A stretch of DNA of 64,000 nucleotides from Fluviicola sp. (GCA_031260455.1 JAIRJW010000027.1:43661-107660), one strand, 5' to 3'; counted from the stretch's first letter, positions 35,986 to 46,301 are shown. Numbers and translations are program-made. Notes: a model not told the origin generated them from the sequence alone.

Positions 35986-37148
35986 GAATACTCTACATTG
36001 CAGCGAAATCTCCTGCCCCCGTTATTGACGGAGGATGCTTTGCCATGATGGAATGCCTGAAAGGTTTGAGCAAACTAGCCGAAGTAGACGGGATTATTCT
36101 CAAAACCTATAAGCATCCGTACACCAAAGAATCCGAGCGGATTTTAGCGCAATACCTAAAAAAACAGACTGTTGTTCCGATGAAAACCGAAATCAGTCCC
36201 GCAAGGGCTTTGGTCGATTTCATCCGGCGCCGCAATTACAACCTCTCCCGTTTTAAATCGGAGCAATTGTATCGCGTTATTGCAGAGAAACTGCATGAAA
36301 AATACGATTTCATTGTTTGTGACAGTGTATTTGCAGCAGCTCAGCTGAGCCATTTTGATACAACCGGATTACCGCCCGTTATTATCCGTTCACACAACGT
36401 GGAGTCGGAAATCTGGAAATTGCATGCAGCGATCGAAGGTTCGGTGATGAAGCGCTTTTATCTTCGTCAACTGGAAAAAACACTGCGTGAAGAGGAAATC
36501 GACATATTGAATAAAGCAACTGTTCTCTGGGCCATTTCCGAAGAAGACAAAAACTGGATGCTACTGCATACACAGCAAAAAAACATCCGCCTGCTTCCCG
36601 TTTCGGTGGACTTACACCCCGAAATACAAACAGATTATAGCAAGGATTCCTTTTTTCACCTGGGTTCGATGAACTGGAAACCTAACCAGGAAGCAGTTCA
36701 GTTCCTGGTCCGGAAAATCTGGTCTGATCCAGCAATTGCTCCGTTCAAATTGTTCATTGCAGGTTCCAAAAGTGAACATTTTAAATTCTACAACTCAGAC
36801 TCCATCGAAGTGATCGGCTGGGTGGAAAACAGTAGCGTGTTTATGTCACAGGCTGGAGCACTGATCACTCCTATCCTTTCCGGAAGCGGAATCCGGATCA
36901 AACTGCTCGAAGCAATGGCTCTGGGAGTTCCCTGCATTACGACTACACTGGGAGCAACTGGAATTGACATAAAAAACTCCGGGATTCAAATTGCTGATTC
37001 CCCGGAATCCTTCGTTGAAATAGTTTTAAAACTTCATGGAAATGCCGGATTGAGGCAAGAACTTGGTGAAAAATCACGCAATTATATTTCAAAAGTTCAT
37101 AGTTTTGAAACCGGTATCGCAGTAATGAAAGAAACTCTTGAAGGCTAA
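35982..37148 (+). CDS. Glycosyltransferase family 4-like protein
   Basis: 388 aa GT-B fold enzyme. The N-terminal domain begins MRILYIAAKSPAPVIDGG. The C-terminal donor domain has FHLGSMNWKPNQEAVQFL, GSGIRIKLLEAMALGVPCIT and GATGID, the usual sugar-nucleotide phosphate region. Substrate unknown, probably surface polysaccharide. ATG at 35982 overlaps the lptF-like stop, so it is translationally coupled. The upstream in-frame ATG at 35949 lies inside the permease gene and is rejected. A paralogue follows immediately. Confidence 0.9.
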   Translation: MRILYIAAKSPAPVIDGGCFAMMECLKGLSKLAEVDGIILKTYKHPYTKESERILAQYLKKQTVVPMKTEISPARALVDFIRRRNYNLSRFKSEQLYRVIAEKLHEKYDFIVCDSVFAAAQLSHFDTTGLPPVIIRSHNVESEIWKLHAAIEGSVMKRFYLRQLEKTLREEEIDILNKATVLWAISEEDKNWMLLHTQQKNIRLLPVSVDLHPEIQTDYSKDSFFHLGSMNWKPNQEAVQFLVRKIWSDPAIAPFKLFIAGSKSEHFKFYNSDSIEVIGWVENSSVFMSQAGALITPILSGSGIRIKLLEAMALGVPCITTTLGATGIDIKNSGIQIADSPESFVEIVLKLHGNAGLRQELGEKSRNYISKVHSFETGIAVMKETLEG

Positions 37149-38322
37149 AGAACACATTATATTTATCGTTTCCCGCTTCCCCTACCCTTTGGAAAAAGGC
37201 GATAAACTGAGGGCATTTTACCAGCTGAAAGAACTTTCGGGAATATATGAAGTAACATTAATTTGTACTTCCGACCTTCCCGTTCCTGAGGAGCATCTCC
37301 GCATAGTAAATCAGTATTGTAACCGGATTCACCTCTTTCAACTAAGCAAATCAGGACTATTATTTCAATTACTCACCTCCGCACTGAGTTCCAAGCCTTT
37401 TCAGGTACAGTATTTCTACCGGAAATCCATTCACCGGAAAGTCAGAAAAATCATAGCGGAATTGCAACCCAAACACATTTATTGCCAGCTGATCCGCGTT
37501 TCGGAATACGTTAAAAACGAACACCTTATTCCCAAAACACTCGACTATATGGACGCTCTTTCCAAAGGAATGGAACGTCGCGTTCAAACCGAACCTTGGT
37601 ACAAAAGCTGGTTTTACCGTTTAGAAAGTAGGCGGTTGAAGCAATACGAACGACGGATTTTCGATTATTTTGAAAATAAAACAATCATTTCGGAACAGGA
37701 TCGAAAACTCATCTTCCACCCGGACAACGCAGAAATAACAGTAGTTCCGAACGGAATAGATCATTCTTTTTTTGAAAATTTATCCATTCCGAAGGATTAC
37801 GATCTCGTTTTTACCGGAAATTTTTCCTATGCTCCAAACATCGAAGCAGCCGTTTGCCTTGCTGAAGAAATCCTTCCGCTCATTCATCAAAATGGCATTC
37901 CCTGCAAATTACTTTTGTCAGGTGCCAGCCCGGTAAAAAAAGTCCTCGATCTGCAGACAGAATTCGTTCACATTAGTGGCTGGGTCGCTGATATCCGCAT
38001 CAGTTATCAGCGATCCAGGCTTTTTGTGGCTCCGCTTTTTATTGGCACCGGGCTTCAGAATAAATTACTGGAAGCTATGGCCAGTGGACTTCCCTGCATT
38101 ACAACTCCTTTATCTAACAATGCATTAGGCGGTACCAACTACGAAAACATCTTATTGGCAGAAGATATCAGCGCCTTTGTCGAAAAAATAACCGAAGGTC
38201 TGATTCATGAAAGTCATTTCAGTTCAATTGCATTGCATGGAAAAAACTACATTGAACAACACTATTCGTGGGAAAAACAAACATTAAAACTGTTGCAGCT
38301 TCTCCATACCCCCTCTTTCTGA
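37138..38322 (+). CDS. Glycosyltransferase family 4-like protein (paralogue of the upstream gene)
   Basis: 394 aa. It starts with TTG at 37138 inside the last codons of the previous gene (11-base overlap): KAKEHIIFIVSRFPYPLEKG. The donor domain has VVPNGIDHSFFE, FTGNFSYAPNIEAA and FIGTGLQNKLLEAMASGLPCIT, clearly related to the upstream enzyme. Tandem GT4 genes coupled to an LptF/G-type permease suggest a small LPS or surface-glycan unit; the sugars involved cannot be read. Confidence 0.88.
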   Translation: MKAKEHIIFIVSRFPYPLEKGDKLRAFYQLKELSGIYEVTLICTSDLPVPEEHLRIVNQYCNRIHLFQLSKSGLLFQLLTSALSSKPFQVQYFYRKSIHRKVRKIIAELQPKHIYCQLIRVSEYVKNEHLIPKTLDYMDALSKGMERRVQTEPWYKSWFYRLESRRLKQYERRIFDYFENKTIISEQDRKLIFHPDNAEITVVPNGIDHSFFENLSIPKDYDLVFTGNFSYAPNIEAAVCLAEEILPLIHQNGIPCKLLLSGASPVKKVLDLQTEFVHISGWVADIRISYQRSRLFVAPLFIGTGLQNKLLEAMASGLPCITTPLSNNALGGTNYENILLAEDISAFVEKITEGLIHESHFSSIALHGKNYIEQHYSWEKQTLKLLQLLHTPSF

Positions 38323-38471
38323 CAGTCTCATTGTTTTTCCAAACGCATCAGCTACATACGCGGAAACGATGCTAAAATAGCAGATTAACCGGGAACTCTT
38401 TAGAAGATCCGAACAGCATTTTCTTTACCTTTAAAAAAGTTAAATAGTGAGCCCGATTGCAGAATTCGGAG

Positions 38472-38479
38472 TAAATTTG
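38472..38479 (+). promoter_or_regulatory. ribBA operon promoter -7 element
   Basis: TAAATTTG ends 20 bases before the ATG at 38500. It overlaps the in-frame GTG at 38479, which is therefore not the start. No FMN riboswitch fold was recognised in the 150-base leader region. Confidence 0.6.
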
Positions 38480-38499
38480 TGTCACTTTATTCAACACTT

Positions 38500-39714
38500 A
38501 TGTCAGGAAAATTAAACACAATCGAAGAAGCGATTGAAGATATAAAAGCCGGAAAAGCAATTATCGTTGTGGACGACGAAGACCGCGAAAACGAAGGAGA
38601 TTTCATTGCAGCAGCTGAAACGGTAACTCCTGAAATGATCAATTTCATGGCAACTCACGGAAGAGGGCTCATTTGTGCTCCGCTTACCGAATCCAGATGT
38701 AACGAACTGGAATTAAACCTGATGGTTACAAATAATACCGTTTTACACGAAACGCAGTTTACTGTTTCCGTAGATCTGATTGGTCACGGATGTACAACCG
38801 GAATTTCTGTTTTCGACCGGGCAAAAACCATCAAAGCATTGGTTTCAGAAGATACCAGGCCGGAAGATTTGGGGCGTCCGGGACACATTTTCCCGCTTCG
38901 GGCCAAAAAAGGCGGCGTTTTGCAAAGAACAGGCCATACTGAAGCAGCAGTAGACCTTGCCCGTCTGGCAGGATTTAAACCGGCGGGAATTCTGGTTGAA
39001 ATCCTGAATGAAGATGGCTCCATGTCGCGTTTGCCACAGTTAATGGAAATTGCGAAGAAATTCGACCTGAAGCTGATTTCTATTGCCGACCTGGTTGCTT
39101 ACCGCATGAAACATGAATCGTTAATTTCCCGCGAAATTGAGGTCGAAATGCCAACTGAGCACGGCGATTTCAAGCTGGTGGCTTTTTCCGTTAAATCAAA
39201 CGGGCAGGAGCATCTGGCATTGGTAAAAGGAACCTGGAAACCGGATGAACCAATACTGGTTCGCATGCATTCGTCCTGCCTGACAGGAGATATTTTTGGA
39301 TCTTGTCGTTGCGACTGTGGTCCTCAGCTTCACCACGCGATGAAAATGATTGAGAAAGAAGGCAAAGGAGTGATTGTTTACCTGAACCAGGAAGGCCGCG
39401 GAATCGGGTTGCTGAATAAATTAAAAGCCTACAAACTCCAGGAAGAAGGATACGATACGGTTGAAGCAAACCTGAAACTGGGGTTCAAATCAGACGAACG
39501 CGAATATGGAATCGGAGCCCAGATTCTGCATGAACTGAGAATTTCCAAAATTCGCCTGCTGTCGAATAACCCGAAAAAACGCACCGGCCTGGTTGGATAC
39601 GGACTGGAAATTATTGAAAATATTCCACTTGAGGTGGGGCGTAATTCACACAACGAAAAATACCTTCAGACAAAGGTTCAGAAAATGGGACATTCTTTAA
39701 AACTGGGAAAATAA
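38500..39714 (+). CDS. ribBA: Bifunctional 3,4-dihydroxy-2-butanone-4-phosphate synthase / GTP cyclohydrolase II
   Basis: 404 aa. The RibB domain (about 1-205) has [13 protein letters not shown] and [11 protein letters not shown], and [12 protein letters not shown]. The RibA domain (about 210-404) has the zinc cysteines in [15 protein letters not shown] and [13 protein letters not shown]. Together they start both branches of riboflavin synthesis from ribulose-5-phosphate and GTP. Its TAA overlaps the ATG of the ABC ATPase. Confidence 0.95.
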   Translation: MSGKLNTIEEAIEDIKAGKAIIVVDDEDRENEGDFIAAAETVTPEMINFMATHGRGLICAPLTESRCNELELNLMVTNNTVLHETQFTVSVDLIGHGCTTGISVFDRAKTIKALVSEDTRPEDLGRPGHIFPLRAKKGGVLQRTGHTEAAVDLARLAGFKPAGILVEILNEDGSMSRLPQLMEIAKKFDLKLISIADLVAYRMKHESLISREIEVEMPTEHGDFKLVAFSVKSNGQEHLALVKGTWKPDEPILVRMHSSCLTGDIFGSCRCDCGPQLHHAMKMIEKEGKGVIVYLNQEGRGIGLLNKLKAYKLQEEGYDTVEANLKLGFKSDEREYGIGAQILHELRISKIRLLSNNPKKRTGLVGYGLEIIENIPLEVGRNSHNEKYLQTKVQKMGHSLKLGK

Positions 39715-40364
39715 TGCTGCTTGCAAAAGGAATCCAAAAGAAATACGGTCAGCTGGAAGTTCTGAAAGGAATCGATCTGGAAATTCAATCCGGGGAAATC
39801 GTTTCAATTGTAGGGTCGTCCGGGGCGGGAAAAACAACCCTGCTCCAGATTTTGGGAACCCTGGACAAACCGGATACCGGGACGCTTACGTTAAACGGTG
39901 TAAACCCTTTCAGTTTATCTTCCAAAGGGCTTGCAGCATTCAGAAACCAGAAAATCGGATTCATTTTCCAGTTCCATCAATTGCTTCCGGAATTCAGCGC
40001 ACTGGAAAATGTGGTGATGCCAGCTTTAATTGGTGGAAAAAACATGCCGGAAGCCAAAGAACGGGCTTCCCTCCTACTGAAAAAACTTGGCCTTCAGCAC
40101 AGAGAAAGTCATCAACCGGCAGCGCTTTCCGGAGGAGAGCAACAACGCGTAGCGGTAGCAAGAGCACTGATGAATGAACCGGATATCATTTTCGCTGATG
40201 AGCCTTCAGGTAACCTGGATTCAAAAAATGCAGCAGAACTGCATCAGCTTTTCTTCGATTTGCGGGAAGAATTCAAACAGACTTTTGTCATCGTGACGCA
40301 CAATAACCTGTTGGCGGAAATGGCAGATCGTTCAATTGTAATGGCAGACGGTTTATTAAAATGA
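39714..40364 (+). CDS. lolD: ABC transporter ATP-binding protein, LolD/MacB type
   Basis: 216 aa. Walker [11 protein letters not shown], the Q-loop region [18 protein letters not shown] typical of LolD, signature [15 protein letters not shown] and Walker [14 protein letters not shown]. LolCDE releases lipoproteins from the inner membrane; MacB-type and FtsE-like ATPases are close relatives. The permease partner is not adjacent. It is translationally coupled to ribBA on one side and the TIGR02757 gene on the other (ATGA). Confidence 0.88.
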   Translation: MLLAKGIQKKYGQLEVLKGIDLEIQSGEIVSIVGSSGAGKTTLLQILGTLDKPDTGTLTLNGVNPFSLSSKGLAAFRNQKIGFIFQFHQLLPEFSALENVVMPALIGGKNMPEAKERASLLLKKLGLQHRESHQPAALSGGEQQRVAVARALMNEPDIIFADEPSGNLDSKNAAELHQLFFDLREEFKQTFVIVTHNNLLAEMADRSIVMADGLLK

Positions 40365-41125
40365 AAATCTCTTTTACGCAGGAAAAATTGAAAGCTTTTC
40401 TGGATGAAAAAGCAGAACTGTATAACCAGGCGAATTTCATTCAGACCGACCCGATTCAGATTCCGAAGCGGTTTACCCGGAAAGAAGACATTGAGATCAG
40501 CTCGTTCCTGATTTCCACACTGGCCTGGGGAAATCGCACAGCCATTATTAAAAGCGGTGAACGGCTTCTCGAAATCATGAACTTCAAGCCTTATGAATAT
40601 GTAATGGGATATGAAGAACAAAGACACATGTTTGTTCATCGTACTTTCAACAGCGACGATCTGAACGCATTTTTTGTTTCCTTGAAGCGCATCTATAAGC
40701 AACACGGAGGTTTGGAAGCCAGCTTCCAGGCAAACCCGGAAATTCCGGGAGTTCGGGGAAGAATCGCTTCTTTCAGACAAGCCTTCACCACGGAGCCTTT
40801 TCCCGACAGAACACAAAAGCACATTGCCAATCCTCTGAAAGGATCCTCGGCCAAACGCATCAATATGTTTCTGCGGTGGATGGTCCGCAAAGATGAATCC
40901 GGGGTGGATTTCGGAATCTGGAACAGCATCCCGATGTCTGAATTACATCTTCCACTGGATGTACACACCGGAAATGTTGCCCGAAAGCTGGGAATTCTCA
41001 CCCGAACGCAAAACGACTGGCGCAGTGTGGCAGAAATTCAGGAGCAGCTGATCCGGTTTGACCCGGAAGATCCATGTAAATACGATTTTGCTCTCTTCGG
41101 ATTAGGTGCTTTTGAAAACTTTTGA
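40361..41125 (+). CDS. TIGR02757-family protein (DUF2400)
   Basis: 254 aa. [48 protein letters not shown] and [18 protein letters not shown] are conserved-looking blocks of this Bacteroidota/epsilon-proteobacterial family. The C-terminal half recalls helix-hairpin-helix DNA glycosylases ([12 protein letters not shown] near the end), so a DNA-repair-like role is a weak inference. It is the last gene of the ribBA-lolD unit. Confidence 0.85.
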   Translation: MKISFTQEKLKAFLDEKAELYNQANFIQTDPIQIPKRFTRKEDIEISSFLISTLAWGNRTAIIKSGERLLEIMNFKPYEYVMGYEEQRHMFVHRTFNSDDLNAFFVSLKRIYKQHGGLEASFQANPEIPGVRGRIASFRQAFTTEPFPDRTQKHIANPLKGSSAKRINMFLRWMVRKDESGVDFGIWNSIPMSELHLPLDVHTGNVARKLGILTRTQNDWRSVAEIQEQLIRFDPEDPCKYDFALFGLGAFENF

Positions 41126-41168
41126 GTAAATAACATTTAAAGATCATTATCTGTTTAATGATTTATTT

Positions 41169-42302
41169 TCAGATGCTTCTCAATACTATTTCAGTAATTT
41201 CAGGATAAATCCCCACTCTTCCGGGAAATCCCAGATAACCGAATCCGCGGTTAACATATAAAAACTGTTTTCCGACATGGTACAACCCAGCCCATTTCTT
41301 ATAGCGAAGCGAAACCGGGCTCCATTTGATCCCGAAACGCTCAATTCCGAATTGCATTCCGTGTGTGTGGCCGGAAAGTGTGAGATCAATGTCAGTACTG
41401 GTCACCTGCTCGTCAAAATGACTTGGGTCATGTGAAAGCAGGATTTTGAATGCACTTTTAGGGACATTTTCCAATGTTTTTCCCAACTCACCACTTTGTC
41501 TGAACGGGGCTTTTCCCCAGTTTTCAACGCCTAATAACCAGAATCCGGGTCTTAATTCAACAGCTTCATTCAGCAAGGGAGTAAAACCAATTTCTTTGTG
41601 AATGGAGATCAGTTTCGACAGATTTGAGCGTTTAGTCTCTTCCTTATCCCATGGAACATAATCGCCATAATCGTGATTTCCAAGAATGCTGAATTTCCCT
41701 TCTTTCGCTTGAATTTTGGAGAATACTGGTTCCCAACCAAACATTTCTTCTGCGATATTGTTGACCAGGTCTCCCGTAAAGAAAACAAAATCAGCCTCCA
41801 GTTGATTGATCTTGCGAATGGCTTTTTCTACCTTATCGTGTTTGTCGAAAAAACTACCTACATGAATATCACTGATCTGAACGATTTTCACCCCATCCGA
41901 TTCCTTCGGGAGGTTTTCAAAAGAAAGCTCAACCGTGTGAACTTTCCAGTTCCATCTCCCCCAAATAATCCCGGAAAGAATCGCAAAGAACATGGCTACT
42001 GCTACTCCATATCCGAAATATTTGATGAATACCACATGTGTTAAGAGGTAAATAATCCCGAAAAGAAAAAATCCGAGTGCCGGAACTCCCGAAGCGATCA
42101 TCACTCCGAAGGCATTGAATCCTTTCCGGTAATCCGTTGTTTTCCTGTTCCGGAAGTGACGTATCATCACGATCATACTCCCGAAAAATAACGTAATTTG
42201 TAAAACTCCGAGTAGTGCCAGAAACGGGTTTTGATCCTCAAATAATGTGTAAGAAAGTGTTGCCTGGGCAAGTAAAATAAGCAGCAAAATAACTCCAATC
42301 AT
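41169..42302 (-). CDS. Membrane-anchored calcineurin-like metallophosphoesterase
   Basis: 377 aa. Three or four N-terminal membrane helices precede a phosphoesterase domain (about 140-377) with all the metal motifs: QISDIHVGSF, TGDLVNN, GNHDYGDY, LSHDPSHF and LSGHTHGMQFG. It resembles YkuE/YaeI-type enzymes implicated in envelope lipid or undecaprenyl-related phosphate removal; the substrate here is unknown. It is transcribed alone on the minus strand. Confidence 0.9.
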   Translation of the reverse strand: MIGVILLLILLAQATLSYTLFEDQNPFLALLGVLQITLFFGSMIVMIRHFRNRKTTDYRKGFNAFGVMIASGVPALGFFLFGIIYLLTHVVFIKYFGYGVAVAMFFAILSGIIWGRWNWKVHTVELSFENLPKESDGVKIVQISDIHVGSFFDKHDKVEKAIRKINQLEADFVFFTGDLVNNIAEEMFGWEPVFSKIQAKEGKFSILGNHDYGDYVPWDKEETKRSNLSKLISIHKEIGFTPLLNEAVELRPGFWLLGVENWGKAPFRQSGELGKTLENVPKSAFKILLSHDPSHFDEQVTSTDIDLTLSGHTHGMQFGIERFGIKWSPVSLRYKKWAGLYHVGKQFLYVNRGFGYLGFPGRVGIYPEITEIVLRSI

Positions 42303-42468
42303 AGGTTCTTTTTCAACTTATAAAGGTATTGACTACGGGGATTTAGAAAAACCGCCAGATGCCAATCTTCGTTAAAACAGGCGAAATAATCAATCAACAC
42401 TCAACTGTTAAAAATTTAAGCAGTCAGATAAATTACTTTTTTCCTATTTTGGAGAAAAATAAGTTACT

Positions 42469-43275
42469 ATGAGTCGAAATTTGTACATCGTCCCGCATGA
42501 TTTGACAGAAGTGGGAAACGCTGCTTTGGATTATGCCTTTTTCCTTGGCAGGCATGTGAAAACGGACATTATGTTGCTGCATTTAGTAGACAATCAGGCA
42601 AAAATAGCTGCCATTGAAGCAAAACTTTGGGATATAATCAAAGTAAAATCCGTTCCGGAAAGCGTAGAAATGTTTGTTCTGGCAACAGTAGGAGACATTT
42701 TTACCGATATCAATAAAATAGCAACCCGCGAACACGCTCAATTGATCCTGATGGGTACTCACGGAGCCAAAGGATTTCAAAAACTCACCGGAAGCTTTGC
42801 CATGAAGGTAATCACCAGCTGTGATATCCCGTTTATCGTTGTGCAGAAAGAAACCAAACACCAGGAAATCAGGAATATTGTTGTCCCGATTGACCTGACA
42901 AAGGAAAGTTTACAGATTGTAAGCTCTGCTGGAGACCTGGCACGTATTTTTGACGCAACGGTGCACGTAATTGGTGAAAAACATGCCGATGAGGGACTTT
43001 CACAACAAACCAAGAACCGTGTATTGCTTATCCGCAATAAATACGACGAAAAAGGTGCCAAATGTGACATAAATCTGCTTCCTCCGAGCGGTAGTTATGC
43101 AAAAAAAGTAATGGCATACGTGAAAGAGAAAAACATTGATATCATTGCTATTGCTTATCATTCCGAGAGCTTGCTTCCTCAGTTCGATAATTTTGCACAG
43201 TCGTTGATTACCAATGAAATGAAGCTTCCGTGTATGATTATTGCTGCAAAACAATCGGGGAATTTATATTTCTAG
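42469..43275 (+). CDS. Universal stress protein, tandem UspA domains
   Basis: 268 aa made of two Usp-like halves. The first (about 1-140) has IVPHDLTEVGNAALDYAFFL and LILMGTHGAKGFQKLTGS, the G-x2-G-x9-GS ATP-binding type loop. The second (about 140-268) begins RNIVVPIDLTKESLQIV but its loop is less conserved (YHSESLLPQFDN). It is cytoplasmic. In Bacteroidota such tandem Usps respond to starvation or stress; the ligand is unknown. Confidence 0.88.
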   Translation: MSRNLYIVPHDLTEVGNAALDYAFFLGRHVKTDIMLLHLVDNQAKIAAIEAKLWDIIKVKSVPESVEMFVLATVGDIFTDINKIATREHAQLILMGTHGAKGFQKLTGSFAMKVITSCDIPFIVVQKETKHQEIRNIVVPIDLTKESLQIVSSAGDLARIFDATVHVIGEKHADEGLSQQTKNRVLLIRNKYDEKGAKCDINLLPPSGSYAKKVMAYVKEKNIDIIAIAYHSESLLPQFDNFAQSLITNEMKLPCMIIAAKQSGNLYF

Positions 43276-43456
43276 CTACATTTTGCATTTTTTTCTAATC
43301 ATTCAGCTTTTATCCCAGAGAAAAAGACCGGTATGATTCCGGATTTGGTAATACATCCTGTTTCAGATAACCGGATTTAAGACTTAAAAGTGCCAAATAA
43401 ATTTACAGAATGACCACTCTTGCTGTTCATGCAGATTTATCCTATTTCCTTTTTAC

Positions 43457-43464
43457 TACCTTTG
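43457..43464 (+). promoter_or_regulatory. Promoter -7 element of the CvfB-like gene (leaderless architecture)
   Basis: TACCTTTG ends 4 bases before the GTG start at 43469, predicting a leaderless mRNA with a GTG start. Confidence 0.6.
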
Positions 43465-43468
43465 CAAA

Positions 43469-44305
43469 GTGGAATTAGGAGTTTATAACGAATTGCGTCT
43501 TGATCGGTTTACAGATCCGGGCGCATACCTGGAAGACGAAGAAGGAAATGATGTTCTGTTACCGACGAAATACGTTGACCCGTCTTTCCAGATTGATGAT
43601 CTGGTAAACGTATTTCTGTATAAAGATTCCGAAGGACGAATTATTGCTACAACACTTGTTCCGAAAATCCTCGTTAATCAGTTTGCGTTTCTGAAAATCG
43701 TGGAAGTGAATCAATACGGTGCTTTTGCCGAGTGGGGTGTTGAAAAGCATTTGTTGATTCCTTTCCGTGAACAACCGAAACCACTGGAAGAAGGAAAGCA
43801 TTATTTCATTTACATGTACATTGACGAAGCAACACAGCGCCTGGTGGGAACCTCCCGCATCGGAATGTACATCAGGCCGGTTACAGATGAAATTCAGGAA
43901 AATGAAGCTGTGGATTTGCTCGTTTGGGAATTTACTGATCTGGGCTTAAAAGTGCTGGTTAATAACCAGTTTCAGGGATTGATTTTCAAAAATGACTTAC
44001 ACAGGAGAGTACGTATGGGGGAAACCCTGAAAGGATTTGTCAGAAAAGTGCGTTCTGACGGCAAACTGGATATTGTGCTGCAACCTGCCGGTTATGAAAA
44101 AATTGATACGCTTTCAAGAAAATTCCTCGCGATGCTTCACGATAATGACGGTTTCCTGGATTTAACAGATAAATCGGATCCGGAAGAAATCCAATACCGT
44201 ACAGGCTGGTCAAAAAAATTATTCAAACAAGTGGTGGGGAATTTATACAAACAACGCCTTATCAGCTTGCACGAGAATGGAATTACACTAATTGATGAAA
44301 ATTGA
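43469..44305 (+). CDS. CvfB/YitL-like S1 RNA-binding protein
   Basis: 278 aa. Three S1-like beta-barrels and a C-terminal winged helix match CvfB. The start ELGVYNELRLDRFTDPGAYL is preceded by GTG at 43469, and the family begins at this residue. Later motifs include KIVEVNQYGAFAEWGVEKH, LRGFVRKVRSDGKLDIVLQ-like strands and the winged helix YRTGWSKKLFKQVVGNLYK. It binds RNA and influences virulence-gene expression in Firmicutes; its role in Bacteroidota is unstudied. The start is 5 nt after a -7 element. Confidence 0.9.
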   Translation: MELGVYNELRLDRFTDPGAYLEDEEGNDVLLPTKYVDPSFQIDDLVNVFLYKDSEGRIIATTLVPKILVNQFAFLKIVEVNQYGAFAEWGVEKHLLIPFREQPKPLEEGKHYFIYMYIDEATQRLVGTSRIGMYIRPVTDEIQENEAVDLLVWEFTDLGLKVLVNNQFQGLIFKNDLHRRVRMGETLKGFVRKVRSDGKLDIVLQPAGYEKIDTLSRKFLAMLHDNDGFLDLTDKSDPEEIQYRTGWSKKLFKQVVGNLYKQRLISLHENGITLIDEN

Positions 44306-44345
44306 CTCAATTATCTTAGCTTTTTTATTCTTGTTCCTTTTTCAA

Positions 44346-45125
44346 TCATATAGAGAACAGCTCTTTAAACTTAATCGCCTGTCTTCGGGAAATTTCTATT
44401 TTTTCTCCTTCACAAACTTCTTCTCCGGTTGATGTTTTGATAACGAGTGGTTTCAACTCCACCTGCAACCCGCCATTAAACCAGTTTTCTACTTTATGTA
44501 TCCAATTCAGGTTGATAATATACTTGCGGTTTGCTCTGAAAAAATGTTGTGGATCCAGGCGCTCCTCCAGACTATTCAAAGATCTTAAAATCAATGGTCT
44601 GCTCTTCCCGAAGTAAACCTTTACGTAGTTTCCGTCGCTTTCAAAAATGCGTACCTTGTCCAGGGAAATGAAAAAGCACTTCTCCCCGTCTTTGATAAAA
44701 ATAGAATCCGAAATAGTCAATGGACGTGAAGAACGATCAATTTTTGGTGCTTTCGCCGTAGATTGAAAATCTGCTTCCGGATTGTTCAATAGTTTTTTGA
44801 CCGTTTCATCCAGTCTGGCAGGATCAACCGGCTTCAGAACATAATCCAGTGCATTGACTTCAAACGCTTTCAACGCAAAATCATCGAATGCCGTAACGAA
44901 TACCACCTGTGGGATTTCGTCCAGTTTTTTCAGCATCTCGAAACCGGTCATCCCCGGCATTTGAATATCCAGAAAAATCAGATCGGGTTTCAAAGCCCTG
45001 ATTTTTTCAATTCCTTCCTCGGGATTTTTAGCTTCGTCGATAATTTCTATTTCGTGATAATCCTTTAACAATTTCTTTAACTCCTCACGTGCAAGTCTTT
45101 CATCATCAATGATTATAGTTCTCAT
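44346..45125 (-). CDS. LytTR-family response regulator
   Basis: 259 aa. An N-terminal receiver domain (RTIIIDDERLAREELKKLL, phospho-acceptor Asp in LIFLDIQMPG, VFVTAFDDFA, Lys in YVLKPV) is followed by a linker and a C-terminal LytTR DNA-binding domain (about 155-259, FESDGNYVKVYFGKSRP, FFRANRKYIINL). It overlaps the histidine kinase gene by 4 bases (ATGA), forming a two-component pair. Targets are unknown. Confidence 0.94.
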   Translation of the reverse strand: MRTIIIDDERLAREELKKLLKDYHEIEIIDEAKNPEEGIEKIRALKPDLIFLDIQMPGMTGFEMLKKLDEIPQVVFVTAFDDFALKAFEVNALDYVLKPVDPARLDETVKKLLNNPEADFQSTAKAPKIDRSSRPLTISDSIFIKDGEKCFFISLDKVRIFESDGNYVKVYFGKSRPLILRSLNSLEERLDPQHFFRANRKYIINLNWIHKVENWFNGGLQVELKPLVIKTSTGEEVCEGEKIEISRRQAIKFKELFSI

Positions 45126-46174
45126 AATTCTCTAATTTCAATTATAGCTATAACAGTATTGGTGTTCTGTCTCAGATTAAACCGGGCTTTTCCCCGGTAT
45201 TGAAGCTCCAGCCTCCGGAGTGTATTAGAAACGCCTATCCCGATCGAATCTTTTTTACCAGAGTGCAGATTTCCTGTGTTTTCTACTTCCAGGACAGTAG
45301 TTTGGGCTGTTTTCTTTGCCCTGATCCAGACAGTTCCCCCATTGATCAGTTGCCCGATTCCATGTTTGAGCGCATTTTCAATCAGGGTTTGCAGGATAAA
45401 CGGAGGAATCAATACGCTGGTCACCTGCTTGTCGATTTCAAAAATTACATTTAAGCGTTCCTCAAAACGCACCTTTTCCAGGTCCAGATAATCCTGGACA
45501 ATCAATAATTCCTCTTCCAGCAGAACCAGTTGTTCACTGCCGATAATGAGTGACTTTCGTAAAAGATTGGAAAGTTTAGTAATATTTTCCTGCGCTCTGT
45601 ATGGTTCAATATCAATCAATGCCCGAATGGAATTCAGGGAGTTGAACAAAAAATGCGGATTCAGCTGGGAGCGCAGGTTTTTCAATTCCATTTCGTTGTG
45701 ACTTGCAGTGAGTTGTAAGTTGTTCACCTCCTGCTCTTTGGATCGCCTGAAAAAATGAAATGTGAAATAAACCCCGTTCCACAAAATGAAGAAGATCAGG
45801 GTTGCAAAGCATTCCAGCAGAAACTCTACAAATGAGAGTTTGAACGGAATACTTTCTTTGGAATTGATATTCAACAGGAAATGAGAAATCAGGCTGTCCA
45901 GAAACGCCATGATTGCTGCAACCACCAGGGAAGTAATCAGTACCCTGGAAATCAGATTCGTTAAACGCATATTCAGCCATCCCATCCGGATGAAGAAATA
46001 ACGCATCAAATGTGTTAATGTGATCCCGAAAACGAAGAAACAGCCTGTTGAAATCAGCATCATTTTCAGTTCAATTTTCTGACTGGAAAAGACGGAAGCG
46101 GAGAAGATCAGTAATGAAAGTAAAGCCCAACCACCAATTTGAGCTAACCAATATGTTTTTCTGGCTTTAAACAT
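45122..46174 (-). CDS. LytS/YehU-type sensor histidine kinase
   Basis: 350 aa. Four N-terminal membrane helices (about 10-140) without a recognisable sensor domain lead into a His_kinase domain (LRSQLNPHFLFNSLNSIRAL, with the phospho-acceptor His). An ATPase domain follows with IPPFILQTLIENALKHGI (N-box), then GIGVSNTLRRL. It signals to the response regulator downstream. The stimulus is unknown, perhaps membrane state. Its ATG begins 5 nt after a consensus -7 element, so a leaderless mRNA is predicted. Confidence 0.93.
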   Translation of the reverse strand: MFKARKTYWLAQIGGWALLSLLIFSASVFSSQKIELKMMLISTGCFFVFGITLTHLMRYFFIRMGWLNMRLTNLISRVLITSLVVAAIMAFLDSLISHFLLNINSKESIPFKLSFVEFLLECFATLIFFILWNGVYFTFHFFRRSKEQEVNNLQLTASHNEMELKNLRSQLNPHFLFNSLNSIRALIDIEPYRAQENITKLSNLLRKSLIIGSEQLVLLEEELLIVQDYLDLEKVRFEERLNVIFEIDKQVTSVLIPPFILQTLIENALKHGIGQLINGGTVWIRAKKTAQTTVLEVENTGNLHSGKKDSIGIGVSNTLRRLELQYRGKARFNLRQNTNTVIAIIEIREL

Positions 46175-46178
46175 AATC

Positions 46179-46186
46179 CAAAGATA
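46179..46186 (-). promoter_or_regulatory. Promoter -7 element of the histidine kinase operon (leaderless architecture)
   Basis: CAAAGATA on the plus strand is TATCTTTG on the minus strand, 4 bases before the kinase ATG at 46174. Confidence 0.6.
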
Positions 46187-46301
46187 ACCGAAATCCGGCG
46201 TGAAGCATGTTTATTTGGAATAAACGGAAATTAACCGTGGTAATTGGACATATTTCAGGAACACAGACAATTTCGGTCTGAAAATTGTAAATTCGTTTTT
46301 G

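Noticed and set aside
38323..38499. Possible FMN riboswitch before ribBA
   Set aside because: None of the conserved RFN sequence blocks is present in the leader.
39714..41125. ABC ATPase and TIGR02757 protein as a two-part defence or repair system
   Set aside because: The coupling to ribBA and the wide conservation of these families in Bacteroidota indicate ordinary operon packing rather than a defence module.
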